Shown here in pieces: positions 39,877 to 49,637 of a stretch of 64,000 nucleotides of DNA. This stretch comes from Ascoidea rubescens DSM 1968. Lineage: Eukaryota; Ascomycota; Saccharomycetes; Ascoideales; Ascoideaceae. Where the stretch lies: NCBI RefSeq assembly GCF_001661345.1, contig NW_017962922.1:186001-250000 (forward strand), read 5' to 3'. The notes beneath the pieces were generated by a model. That model was not told where the DNA came from. It saw only the letters and a program-made list of their open reading frames with translations, and searched no databases. The translations under genes and the position numbers were made by a program. Position 1 is the first letter of the stretch. The number at the start of each line of letters is the position of its first letter.

Positions 39877-42600
39877 CTATTCATCAACCCAATATTCTGA
39901 TATTTTTTTTTCATAATGCATATATTCTTTATGAAATTTTTTATAATACTCAGTAAATCTTTTAATATAATCGCTGTTTTTCAATTTTTCAGCAGTCATA
40001 TAATCTATATTGTTCAAAGCGTCCTGGGTATTGGCGTCAATTATCAGTATAATCTTCTTGTGAAATTTAGCAAAGCTGAAAATTATTTTAAAAAAACGTT
40101 TTATCAATTTCAAATAATTTGGGTTGGTTAATGATAAATATAGCAATATATTGTCAATAAAATCCTGAATCAACTTTTTAGAGCCTTCAAATGTCAACAG
40201 ATCCGCAAAATTATAATCAACATCAACGTCAATATTGCTGGTTTCTTTAAAATTGTTTTCCAAATTATTGACCCCATTATTATCATTAGTTGAATTAGTA
40301 TTAAACATACTAGTACTATTGAAGCCATGTTTTGACAAGTATGTATAGTAAAATTTATAAAGTTTCCCAATTTTTGATTCAAAGTTATACTTGATGATAA
40401 ATGTGTAATTAAAATACAAATTTTTCAAATAGTTGATCACATTGAAATTCATTATTTGTAATTTTGAAATTTTTTTCAATAATGAAAGAGAAATTGAGCT
40501 TTTTTTCAAGTAATTTTTGGACAATTTATAGTTATCTTCAAGTAGATTGATTGCGAATCTGTTTAAAAGCAAAAATCGGAATATTAGTTGATATTTGGTA
40601 ATATTTATCTGATCTATCATTAGATTTATTGGAAATGGCAAAGTTAGTTGAAAATTTATAAAATTTATCAGAAAGTTTTCAAACATATTTTCCAATGGTT
40701 TTTCATCCAAGCTCCGTTTATCGTGTTCGAGAGATTCAACAACCAAATTTTTTAAAGCTTGAATTGAATTTGTATTCATATTATTCGGATCAAGAGGTTT
40801 AACATTTAAAATGTCTTGTAATTCGTCAAAGATGTTTTTTGATTCAATTGTTAATTCAACCAGATTTAAAACCAAGTTTTTTGTTTCATGCAAATTTTCA
40901 TTTTCATTTTCATTTGCGTTTGCATTTGCATTTGCATTTGCATTTTGATTATCCTTATTATAATTGGTATTGTTATTTTTGAATGCTCTATCAAAAAAAC
41001 AAAGACGGAAACTATTTTCGAGCTCATTTAGGTTGACGAGATTTTTATTTTTCTTTAAAAGAGATAAATTAGAATTGATAAAAGTGTTAAAATCAAATGA
41101 GTTTGCCATTAAAAAGAAATCAACCAAGCTGACTAATAAATTTAGTAAATCGTACCCATCAAACATCAAACTTAATATTAGATCATTTGCTCTTCTGAAC
41201 CAGTAATTGATTTTTAAATTCAAAGAATTTTTATTGTGTAAGTTGCAAATTATATTCGGATTGATTGACAGGCTCAATTTTTTCAAAAAGTCCTGATTGT
41301 TAGCTTCTGTATCTAAATTATGTCCATAGTTGTTAAAGTAGTTGTGTCCAAAATCCAAAGATTGATTTTCATAATTATAAAAGGAAAAATCTATTGCGGT
41401 GAATTGCAAATCACAGTCCTTGAGAGCGTTTAAGTAAGTCCCGGTTAATAGTATTCTTCTTTTGATTAATGGATCAGCCAATTCATTAGGTATTCCATCG
41501 TTTTTAATTGAAAATTTTGAATTCCAATATCTTTCCACATCAAACAAATTCAAGTTTGAAATGTTGTTATCAGATTCGGTATTTTCTTGTTCATTGTCAT
41601 TATAAGTATTTGTTTTATAATTTTTTATAAAAAATTCTGCAAAGGGATCATCAATTTCGCCATTGATTAACCAATTATTCAATATCAATAGATAAGGAAA
41701 TGATAAATAGTCGAATAAATTATTTAGAAATATTAGGCACTCATGATTTCCAAAATATGAATCAATTTTTTTTGAAATAATGTTTAATACTATTCCTCCT
41801 TTACAACGATGAAATTTTGAATTGTCAAAATTGATATCAATATTCAAGGTATCAAGATTCAACGCACTGTGTCCATTATTTATTGTGTTGTTATTTAACA
41901 CATCTAGAGTTTGCAAGGTTTCAATCATATGTTGTCTTTTTAAATTGTCATTGTGTATCAAATGAATAATTTCGTATAATAAGTTTAATTTGAAATCTAG
42001 TTTGGATAGCTGGATTTCCTTTAGTAATTGAATCAAGTTGAAGTTTGAGTTACTTGTGAAGTTGTTTTCAATACTGTTGATTAAAAAATCTAGATAGTCT
42101 ATCTTTAAGAAATGTCTCAAAAAATGAATAAAAACCTGAATTATTTTGCCGTTGTTCTTAGTATTGTAAAGAACTTGAAAGTTTAGTAAAGAATTGTAAA
42201 ACTTTCCAAAATTGTATATCTTTTTGATGAAATCTTTTAATGATGGATTTAGATTTTTTGCAAACTTATAATCAGGCCCATTGATCAAACTATCAATATC
42301 TTGTGAGTTGAATTTATTGGAGTATCTGATATAATTTCCTTCAAGACCAATTAAGACAAACAACAAATCGTATACTATCAAAGATTCTTGGGACTTTAAG
42401 CTATTAGATAAGTCGACTAGTGGATAGGGCAATACTTTCATATAATCTTTAATCAAAGGCTGATCGTTTACAGCTTTTGATAGCATATAAGGTCTTTGAT
42501 CAGTGTTCAAGAGATAAACAGTGTCAGCTTCATTACCAGAAAAACTGGAGTTGGCGATAGAATTACGATTTGAATTACCAATTGGTCTATTAATATTCAT
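39877..42600 (-). CDS. SPC97: Gamma-tubulin complex component Spc97 (GCP2)
   Basis: 907 aa. Spc97 and Spc98 with Tub4 form the gamma-tubulin small complex that nucleates microtubules at the spindle pole body. Conserved GRIP1 block: KGGIVLNIISKKID near 265, FPYLLILNNWLINGEIDDPFAEFFI near 305. The pairing GEIDDPFAEFFI is closer to GCP2 than to GCP3. The GRIP2-like C-terminal half includes FPINLMIDQINITKYQLIFRFL and LLFLNRFAINLLEDNY-type helices. Asn and Ala/Asn repeats (NANANANANENEN) interrupt the middle. The protein ends HYEKKISEYWVDE. Confidence 0.85.
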   Translation of the reverse strand: MNINRPIGNSNRNSIANSSFSGNEADTVYLLNTDQRPYMLSKAVNDQPLIKDYMKVLPYPLVDLSNSLKSQESLIVYDLLFVLIGLEGNYIRYSNKFNSQDIDSLINGPDYKFAKNLNPSLKDFIKKIYNFGKFYNSLLNFQVLYNTKNNGKIIQVFIHFLRHFLKIDYLDFLINSIENNFTSNSNFNLIQLLKEIQLSKLDFKLNLLYEIIHLIHNDNLKRQHMIETLQTLDVLNNNTINNGHSALNLDTLNIDINFDNSKFHRCKGGIVLNIISKKIDSYFGNHECLIFLNNLFDYLSFPYLLILNNWLINGEIDDPFAEFFIKNYKTNTYNDNEQENTESDNNISNLNLFDVERYWNSKFSIKNDGIPNELADPLIKRRILLTGTYLNALKDCDLQFTAIDFSFYNYENQSLDFGHNYFNNYGHNLDTEANNQDFLKKLSLSINPNIICNLHNKNSLNLKINYWFRRANDLILSLMFDGYDLLNLLVSLVDFFLMANSFDFNTFINSNLSLLKKNKNLVNLNELENSFRLCFFDRAFKNNNTNYNKDNQNANANANANANENENENLHETKNLVLNLVELTIESKNIFDELQDILNVKPLDPNNMNTNSIQALKNLVVESLEHDKRSLDEKPLENMFENFLINFINFQLTLPFPINLMIDQINITKYQLIFRFLLLNRFAINLLEDNYKLSKNYLKKSSISLSLLKKISKLQIMNFNVINYLKNLYFNYTFIIKYNFESKIGKLYKFYYTYLSKHGFNSTSMFNTNSTNDNNGVNNLENNFKETSNIDVDVDYNFADLLTFEGSKKLIQDFIDNILLYLSLTNPNYLKLIKRFFKIIFSFAKFHKKIILIIDANTQDALNNIDYMTAEKLKNSDYIKRFTEYYKKFHKEYMHYEKKISEYWVDE

Positions 42601-43407
42601 CTCAAAAGTAGTATCTATAAATTAACAAACAAACGTAATATCCACTTGATGATGATATTATGATCTGGTTCTGTTTGTAATTCGCTTGAGTACTCGGAAA
42701 TCCGAATGTGATGAAATAGTACCCTCGGTTCTTACAGTCAATACATATGCACGTGCTCACCGGCGCCGTGGAGAAACTCATAATGAATCAGTAAAAAGGT
42801 GGTTTTGTTTCTTTGATCCTGCGCTTGAATCTTTATTGATTGGTAATTGATTAGCTGATCCCATCTAGGATGATCAGCACCAGTTCAATGGAAGTATCTC
42901 ATTATCCAGCATCCACCAAGACAAACCGAACACCGTCTACAGCCAACCCGCGCCGCTGGCGACACACCGCAAAGGCTTTTTGACGAAGTGAGGAATCGTC
43001 TATTTTTTGCAAAAGATCGCCAACAGTCAAAGGTCGAGAAGGCAATTGACACTGCTGTGATCGAATAGATTGCTGTGTTAGTTCCAGGAACTGCTGTGTA
43101 TTTCATTGTGTTTCAGAGGGCAGAAACATATATAAACATGTTGGTTTTGCTTTGCTGTGTTTTTTTGTCTTCATTTTCCACCACCAATTCACTTTTTTGC
43201 TTTGTTTTTGGAAGAAGTTAACTCTTGATATCTATTTATAAGTCCAAGGATTCAGTTTTTTTTAAGCCGAAATTATTGATATATTCATATTCCTCCTATA
43301 TTTTATATATATACGTTTCTCTACCTTTACTTTCATATTGTTTTCTACATCAGAATTAATTAAAATTAGTCATAACTGTTAAGGTGAAAAAAACAAAACA
43401 ATTAACA
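42601..43407. promoter_or_regulatory. Long divergent upstream region SPC97 / wall protein
   Basis: 807 bp between divergent genes. It contains one CACGTG (about 42753-42758), a GC-rich patch (42755-42965) and a long T-rich stretch ahead of the wall-protein ATG, which suggests a long leader. No gene was recognised; a short minus frame at 42.9-43.1 kb lacks support. Confidence 0.5.
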
Positions 43408-44238
43408 ATGAAATCACTAGCCATCTATTCAATTTTGGCCTTGTTGGCTCCATCATATGCTGCGATTATTCCTACCTTTTTACCTGAAAGCTATTTGGTC
43501 CCCATTGAAGTCGTTAAGAGAGACTATGCTCTCACAACATTGGGTTCTGAAGATTTAAATAGTAACTTTGTCACTCAGATTATTGATGGGCAAGTCCAAG
43601 TTGTTTCTCAGATTGATGATGGCCAAATCCAGGCTCCTACTAGTACATCGGCATTAATACCTATTTCTCAAATTGACGATGGCCAAATCCAAGCTCCAAC
43701 TTTAACTACCAGTGAAGTAATTTCAACTTTAACTCCAGTCAGTCAAATCAGCGATGGTCAGATCCAAGGCACATTAACTGTTACTGAAACAACTTTTCAA
43801 ACTTCTTTAACCGTCACAACAATCACCTCAGATGGTTCATTAATTTTATCAACCATTACTCCAACTGCTTCTGATTTTGAAATTATTGAAACTGGAAGCT
43901 CTTTCTATTTTGAACCGATTGGTTCTAATACTGACGTTATTGTAATTGCGACAACAGATGTTATTGATCAAAATACTTATACTGTATTGACTGTCACTTC
44001 AACCAATTCATTAGGTATTGAAATCACTACCGCAACTGACGTTATTGTTTCAACAAATGAAGCAGGTCAAACAGTTTTATTACCAATCACTACAACTGTG
44101 ACCACTGATTCAGCTTCATCAGAAACTGGTCTTTCTTCATTTCAAAGTCAATTTTTGAATTCAGCTGACAGTATGAAACTAAATTTAATTTTGCTTTCAA
44201 TCTCTTTTATATTGGTCAATCTTACTGTTTTATTCTGA
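43408..44238 (+). CDS. Cell-wall protein with PIR repeats and a GPI-type tail (Cwp1-like)
   Basis: 276 aa from the ATG at 43408. Signal peptide [20 protein letters not shown] Kex2-type KR site at 37-38. Four PIR-type units follow: [30 protein letters not shown] and [10 protein letters not shown], each with the Q-[IV]-x-DGQ-[IV]-Q core whose glutamine can be ester-linked to beta-1,3-glucan. The rest is a Thr/Ser-rich stalk, and the C-terminus (about 250-276) is a hydrophobic tail after small residues (LNSADS), as in GPI anchoring. The four-cysteine C-terminal domain of classical Pir proteins is absent. The combination recalls Cwp1, which has one PIR unit plus GPI. Confidence 0.85.
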   Translation: MKSLAIYSILALLAPSYAAIIPTFLPESYLVPIEVVKRDYALTTLGSEDLNSNFVTQIIDGQVQVVSQIDDGQIQAPTSTSALIPISQIDDGQIQAPTLTTSEVISTLTPVSQISDGQIQGTLTVTETTFQTSLTVTTITSDGSLILSTITPTASDFEIIETGSSFYFEPIGSNTDVIVIATTDVIDQNTYTVLTVTSTNSLGIEITTATDVIVSTNEAGQTVLLPITTTVTTDSASSETGLSSFQSQFLNSADSMKLNLILLSISFILVNLTVLF

Positions 44239-44850
44239 TTTAATTATCTATTGATTCTGTTTTTTGTACAAAAAATTAAAAATTAAAAACAATTGGGTAA
44301 TTGGGTATTTCAAGTAATCAAATTCAGAACAAATAATAAATTTTTGTATTTTAATTGGTGATTTAAAATTGTTTTCAAGGGTTTTATGTTCAAATTGTGA
44401 ACTTAATTTAATTTTTTTATAGCATTTTTTCAATATTTTCATAAAATTTTTATTGTTTTTTTATTAGTTTTAATATTTTTATAGCATTTCTCTTAAACTC
44501 TATTTTTTACTTTTTATTTTAAGAAATAAACATTTTTGAATTTTTCCTTTATGATAATCATTAAAAATCTGTTAATGCATGTTCATGCATTTTTCCGTTG
44601 AAAAATTCACAGTCTGAAACTATATTACCTAAACCAATTTATTTTAAAAAATATAAAAGAAACACTAAAGAAGTTGAAGCTGAAGCTGAAGCTGAGTTAG
44701 AATAAATCATTTATTGATTATCAATAAATAGAACTTTATTGATAAATTTGAAATTAAAAGTGGCTCAACAACAAATGACAGTTATTTATTATAGTTACAA
44801 AACTATTTATTTCAATTAATTGTTTTTTTGCTTTTATATAAATCAAACAA
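44239..44850. other. Convergent 3' region, with a possible orphan exon
   Basis: Very AT-rich. At 44613-44705 a short plus-strand frame follows a CAG acceptor-like site and encodes about 30 residues (starting SETILPKPIYFKKYKRNTKE) before a stop. I found no matching donor exon upstream. Confidence 0.4.
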
Positions 44851-45381
44851 TTACACTTTAATCTGAGTTTCTTCAGGAATATAATTGACTTTATAATTAA
44901 ATGAAATAATTGATTCCTTGTAAATATCTTGAGTATCAGTTTGAATCACAAAATTCAACGTAAAACCAAAGGGAAGACTCCAAAATGGTCTTTCTTTTAT
45001 AACGCCATTATAATTGTTATTTGGAGGCAACAAATCAGCAGTTTCACCCAATTTGTTTCTTGGATATTCATCAATTTTGACTTTTCCAACAATTATACAA
45101 CTAATCAAATTTAACGAAGGAATGAAATGGTAATCATATGACTGATACGTATGTTCAGTTAGTGGTAATTTAAGAAAAAAATCAGTTAAAAAGGTTTTAG
45201 CCGCAAGAGGATTGGAATTTATAATAATTTTACAATTATTGTTAATACAACTAAATAAACTGGATTTGAAATTTATTAAACTGCTTTCATTTGATAAATC
45301 TGATACTAATGGCCTTTTATCCATTGAATCAACCAATGATTCAGCTAATGTTTTGACAGCTATAGTCTGTTGATCTGACAT
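44851..45381 (-). CDS. MTR2: mRNA export factor Mtr2 (NTF2-like)
   Basis: 176 aa. Mtr2 pairs with Mex67 and carries mRNA and pre-60S subunits through the nuclear pore. The NTF2 fold is covered: helix block NFKSSLFSCINNNCKIIINSNPLAAKTFLTDFF matches the yeast Mtr2 pattern NPNNCRIIFNATPFA, then YDYHFIPSLNLISCIIVGKVKIDE, RPFWSLPFGFTLNFVI and the end SFNYKVNYIPEETQIKV, close to the yeast end GFNYNMVYKPEDSLLKI. It is divergent from URA4. Confidence 0.92.
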   Translation of the reverse strand: MSDQQTIAVKTLAESLVDSMDKRPLVSDLSNESSLINFKSSLFSCINNNCKIIINSNPLAAKTFLTDFFLKLPLTEHTYQSYDYHFIPSLNLISCIIVGKVKIDEYPRNKLGETADLLPPNNNYNGVIKERPFWSLPFGFTLNFVIQTDTQDIYKESIISFNYKVNYIPEETQIKV

Positions 45382-45912
45382 TGTAGAAATTTAGTGTTTG
45401 ATTATGAAAACTGTTATAATTGTAATTGTAATTATGATTATGATTATGATTATGATGGCGATTGTAATTGTAAATGCAATCTGATGGCTACTGTTTGAAA
45501 CCTTTTAAAATTGGACTTATTCATTTGTTTTTTCTACTAATAGAAAATTCAACTTACCCTCTTTGGCGACTGTTCTAATTTGTGATCCAACACTTTTCAT
45601 AGAGAATAAATTGCAGAATACGAATTGTTTGCACATCTTTATTGTGCAATCTTTACCATTCTTTCAATCCCATATCCTTTATTCTAATCATCCAATAGTC
45701 AGATCTTGCTTTTTGGATAGACAAAACGAAGGCCTTGCTGATAGTCAGTGTTTCCCAATCTGGCGAGAGCACCCACACATGTGGTCCTGAAAATTTTTCT
45801 TCCCCAAAAAGCTGAAAGGACGAATCGAGATTTGACGAGGAAAGACACAATCAAAAGACTACTTTGAAAGAGCACTTTGAAAGAGTCTACAGCCACAACA
45901 AAACAGCTTTCG
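45382..45912. promoter_or_regulatory. Divergent promoter region MTR2-URA4
   Basis: Shared upstream region. Just upstream of MTR2 is a microsatellite-like run of TAATTG and ATGATT units (about 45416-45478). No gene was seen. Confidence 0.5.
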
Positions 45913-47037
45913 ATGTCGCAGCCTACAGAAATCAACTTGGGAGTTACTGCTGATTTACATGTCCATTTGCGTGATGGCGAGATGATGGAGTTGATTACTC
46001 CCACTGTCAGAGAAGGTGGAGTCTCCATTGCCTATGTGATGCCCAATTTAGTTCCCCCAATCACAAAGATCGATCAGGTTATCCGATATAAGAAAAATCT
46101 AGAATTATTAGCACCAAAGACTACTTTTTTAATGACCTTTTATCTATCAAGAGATTTGACCCCTGAACTAGTTGAAAAAGCTGCAATTTTAAAAGTCATT
46201 AAAGGTATAAAATGTTATCCTGCTGGTGTTACAACGAATTCAAGTGCTGGTGTAGATCCAAATGATTTTTCTGACTTTTACCCAATTTTTAAAATCATGG
46301 AAAAGTACAATCTAATCTTGAATTTGCATGGCGAAAAGCCCTCAACTAATCATGATGACATTCACCATAATAATAGCCATGATGATAATGAGCATATTCA
46401 TATTTTAAATGCCGAAGAATCTTTCTTACCTGCTTTATTCAAATTACATCAGGATTTTCCAAATTTAAAAATTGTCCTTGAACACTGTACTACAAAGGCT
46501 GCAATCAATGCAATTGAAAAAATCAATTCCAAAAATGTTGCCGCAACAATTACTGCCCACCATTTATACTTGACAATTGATAATTGGTCAGGAAATCCTG
46601 TTAATTTTTGCAAACCTGTTGCAAAATTGCCTTCTGATAAATCAGCCCTAATCAATGCTGCCATTTCAGGTAAACCTTTTTTCTTTTTCGGTTCTGATTC
46701 TGCTCCTCATCCATTATCAAAAAAATCTACTCATGTCAACGTTTGTGCTGGTGTTTATACTCAAAATAATGCTATAAGTTATTTGGCTGAAATTTTTCAA
46801 AATTTTGATGCTTTAGATAAATTGAAAAACTTTGTTAATGATTTTGGCAAAAACTTCTATAATATTAATGACAGTGACGAAATTATTAAATCTAAGGATA
46901 CCGTTATCTTATATCAAGAAAAGAATCAAGTTCCACAGCTAATTAAAAATGATTTAATTGGCGATGAAAGTTTGGTCGTCGCACCATTTAAAGCCGGTGA
47001 AGAATTGAACTGGAACGTTAAATGGAGAGCAAGCTAA
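45913..47037 (+). CDS. URA4: Dihydroorotase
   Basis: 374 aa from the ATG at 45913. Converts carbamoyl-aspartate to dihydroorotate in pyrimidine synthesis (cytosol). It is a class II (E. coli PyrC-type) zinc amidohydrolase: metal site TADLHVHLRDG near residue 13, VREGGVSIAYVMPN, the carboxylated Lys region KGIKCYPAGVTTNSS, second His LNLHGEKPS, third LEHCTTKAA, and catalytic Asp in FGSDSAPH. It carries a short His/Asn/Asp insert after HGEKPS (THDDIHHNNSHDDNEH-like) not typical of S. cerevisiae Ura4 (364 aa). Confidence 0.96.
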   Translation: MSQPTEINLGVTADLHVHLRDGEMMELITPTVREGGVSIAYVMPNLVPPITKIDQVIRYKKNLELLAPKTTFLMTFYLSRDLTPELVEKAAILKVIKGIKCYPAGVTTNSSAGVDPNDFSDFYPIFKIMEKYNLILNLHGEKPSTNHDDIHHNNSHDDNEHIHILNAEESFLPALFKLHQDFPNLKIVLEHCTTKAAINAIEKINSKNVAATITAHHLYLTIDNWSGNPVNFCKPVAKLPSDKSALINAAISGKPFFFFGSDSAPHPLSKKSTHVNVCAGVYTQNNAISYLAEIFQNFDALDKLKNFVNDFGKNFYNINDSDEIIKSKDTVILYQEKNQVPQLIKNDLIGDESLVVAPFKAGEELNWNVKWRAS

Positions 47038-47153
47038 TCAATTATCTATTCATATTCATATTCATGTCCATTTCCATATTCACATTAGCTCTTTTTCTTG
47101 TTTTATTATAATCTTTTTTTTCCTTATATATTCTCAATATTACAAAACTTCAT

Positions 47154-48089
47154 CTAGAAAATACTTTTCTCTTTCCAAAAATCATCCTTAATTAAATCAA
47201 TATGCTCAATTAGAATCTTAGCCCTTTTTATTTTTTTATTTTCTCTTTGTTTTTGTCTTTCAGTTAAATTCACTTCAAAAATTTTTCCTGTATTTTTATT
47301 TTTATTTTCATTTTCATTTTCATTTTCAATCTCTTTATTGCTTTTATTATAATTATAATCTCTGGTAATTATTGTTCCCTTTTTATATATTTCTTTCTCA
47401 TTATTATAATTAATACCAAACTGGCTAAACAATATCTCATTTTTATCCGAAGAGAGGGTACCAATTAATTTATTTTCAGCTTCTTTTGGTGATAATTTCC
47501 CCTTTTCTATTAATGTCCAAAATGTCGTGTTATACAAATTATTAATATGACAATCTACTTGTCTCCATTTAAAGTAATCCTTAACGTTCTCAGCCGATGG
47601 ATATAATATGCATCTGGAATCAAATGTTGGCAATCTATTAACATCAAGAGGATTATCAGGAAAAAACTCATTCCAATAATGGTTATAATAAGCAGTGAAA
47701 AAACTCACAAAGATCGAATTCAATTTGGATTCCCTTCTTTCATATAAAACAGTATTTTTTCTTAATAAAAACGAATATTCGTCTGAATCTCCATAAGCCA
47801 TAATAACATCGTTAAATTTACTAAATAAAGACAATGAGGCCTTATTCATTAAATTTAAAGCTCTTGAATCATTCGGTTTTTCAAACTGATACTCTTTAGA
47901 AAATTTGTGAAAATTTTTACCATCAATTCTAATAATTATATAGCAGTTTTGCAACAAATAATTTTCTTTCTCAAATTCTTTAACATATTCAAATCTAATC
48001 TTATTTTTTTTTTCAGTTTAAAGTTAGTTACACGATATTGCCACAAGAAACAGCGATAAAATCCACAATGCATACCTGGACTTGGCCAT
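47154..48089 (-). CDS. THG1: tRNA-His guanylyltransferase Thg1, one intron
   Basis: Adds the obligatory G-1 to the 5' end of tRNA-His. Exon 1 is 48076-48089 and exon 2 is 47154-47994, giving 284 aa. Exon 1 encodes MAKS plus two bases and the join yields MAKSRFEYVKEFEKEN, matching yeast MANSKFGYVRQFE. The 81-nt intron (47995-48075) starts GTATGC, has a TAACTAAC branch-like site and ends TTAG. A nearer AAG is skipped, because only the TAG keeps frame and homology. Metal-binding motifs RIDGKNFHKFSKEY and AYGDSDEYSFLL, and the conserved block HINNLYNTTFW, are present. The C-terminus has a Glu/Asn-rich insert. Confidence 0.94.
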
Positions 48090-48301
48090 GTCTCAAAGAA
48101 AACAATAGCTCAATTATTTATTAGATAATAGTTTGAAAATAAAACGAAAATAATACTTAGATGAAAAAATTGCAAATGATGTTTCTCACATGAAACTACA
48201 AAAAGTATGGAGTGAAAACAGAAAATAGCCCACGTGATCACAGTTCTCCTTCCAAAAAGAAGAAAGAGTTGTTTCTACCAAAAGAACCACCAGCAGCAGA
48301 A

Positions 48302-48865
48302 TCAGCAACCACCACGTAAAGTCAAGACGAGATGGAGACAGGCACCCTCTCTAACATTGCACTCCTCTAGGGACTTGTTATCATCACTGCACATATCACA
48401 AAACAACAGAAGGGGAAAAAATAAAGGATGAATAGGAAAGATAATTGGTGAGCAAGCCAGTTAGTAAATCGGATCGAGATAGTAGCCATCATATAGATTG
48501 ACTGTCGAGGCACACAATAACATACAGTTTTCTGCCTTCGTAAATCAAACGTTGTTGGGATGGAGAAATACCTTCTTTTTCTTCGATATACTCCTTAACA
48601 GTAACCACCGACTCAGTTGGTTCAACTCTAATTTTGATCTGGTTGAAGGAGACGAGAAATGGAAAGCAAATAGAATTAGTTTGAATGTTCACTATACTGC
48701 AATCAGAAGAATCTTAATCAGTCGATAAACTTACTTCTTTTCCGGTCAATGTCTACACAGATACCAAAGACGATGCAAATCGAGATACCAGGCAAAATGT
48801 TAGTTGTGAGATCAAAAGAAAATAGGAAAAAGCACACACCAACTCACCTTAACGGTTATCAACAT
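48302..48865 (-). CDS. RUB1: Ubiquitin-like modifier Rub1 (NEDD8), four exons with a micro-exon
   Basis: Rub1 is conjugated to cullins to activate SCF-type ubiquitin ligases. Exons: 48848-48865 (18 nt), 48735-48752 (18 nt), 48526-48638 and 48302-48386, giving 77 aa. The spliced protein starts MLITVKTLTGKEIKIRVEP, has KEGISPSQQRLIYEGRKL in the middle and ends HLVLTLRGGC. Thr72 marks Rub1/NEDD8 rather than ubiquitin (Arg72), and one Cys follows the Gly-Gly to be trimmed off. Introns of 95, 96 and 139 nt start GTGAGT, GTAAGT and GTATGT and end TAG, CAG and CAG. The third has TACTAAC. Each single exon is too short to be seen as a gene. Confidence 0.95.
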
Positions 48866-49637
48866 CGTTCAAGCACACTATTCTGTATCTTTGATTCTTG
48901 CTATAAGCACTCTTTCTCGACTTTGCTCTTAACTTCCTCAACAATCTGTTGGAAATGCTTCTGGTGACCCAAAACCAAAGAAGGAAGGAAACAAAAAGAC
49001 GTCCCTGTTTTGTCTTAGGGCTTTTAGAGCCCTATCAACAGAGCCCTATCGTCAAAGCCCTGCTATCATCCCTTAGAGCCCTACTGATATAACCACAAAA
49101 AGCACTGGAATTTGGAGGGTCTTTTTTGTTTCCAGGCGACTTCGAAGTTTGCAAGATTTTGAATTCTTTTTCAAGATGCTACGTTTTCGATAAATCAACT
49201 TAGATTGGGCTCAAACAATCTGGATCTACTCAAACTATTTCAGTTTTTCATTATCTTTAGTGGCTGTCAGACATCCTTTTGACTTTGTTATTTTTGCTAA
49301 CTCTAACCATTGCTTTTCCTTCAACTATTTTATTTCGAACTTCTAAAAATTATTACAAGTGCACTCACTTTTTCCCTCATAGTCTTGCTCAAATAGACTT
49401 TCAATAAGTAATAGCTTAAAATAAACTCAATTCTCTCATAAAAAACCTAAATACAGAAGGTATATGAGATACCAGAGATAGAAAAGAAATTTAAGATCTG
49501 AATAAAGCATTTCAAAAAAAAAAATAAAGAAGAAACCGAGAACCGAGAACCGAAAACCGAAAACCGAAAACCCAAAAATAAAATAAAACTGAAAAAACTA
49601 AACAAAATAGGAAAACAAATTAATTATAGACGAAGTA
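48866..49637. promoter_or_regulatory. Divergent upstream region RUB1-TEP1
   Basis: 772 bp between divergent genes. It contains a cluster of AGAGCCCTA-type motifs (49026-49083) about 160-220 bp upstream of RUB1, preceded by a TTAGGGCT...AGAGCCCTA inverted pair. Near the TEP1 start is a run of GAACCGA/AAAACCGA units (about 49536-49570). No gene was seen. Confidence 0.55.
49026..49083. repeat. Clustered AGAGCCCTA motifs (Tbf1-like sites?)
   Basis: AGAGCCCTA occurs at 49026-49034, 49040-49048 and 49075-49083, with a relaxed copy AAGCCCTG near 49055. The core ARCCCTA resembles the TTAGGG-type site bound by yeast Tbf1. Factor assignment is inference. Confidence 0.55.

Noticed and set aside
43000-43110. 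Small minus frame 42885-43106 as a gene
   Set aside because: It lies in the wall-protein promoter, has GC-rich Cys/Arg composition, and no homology.
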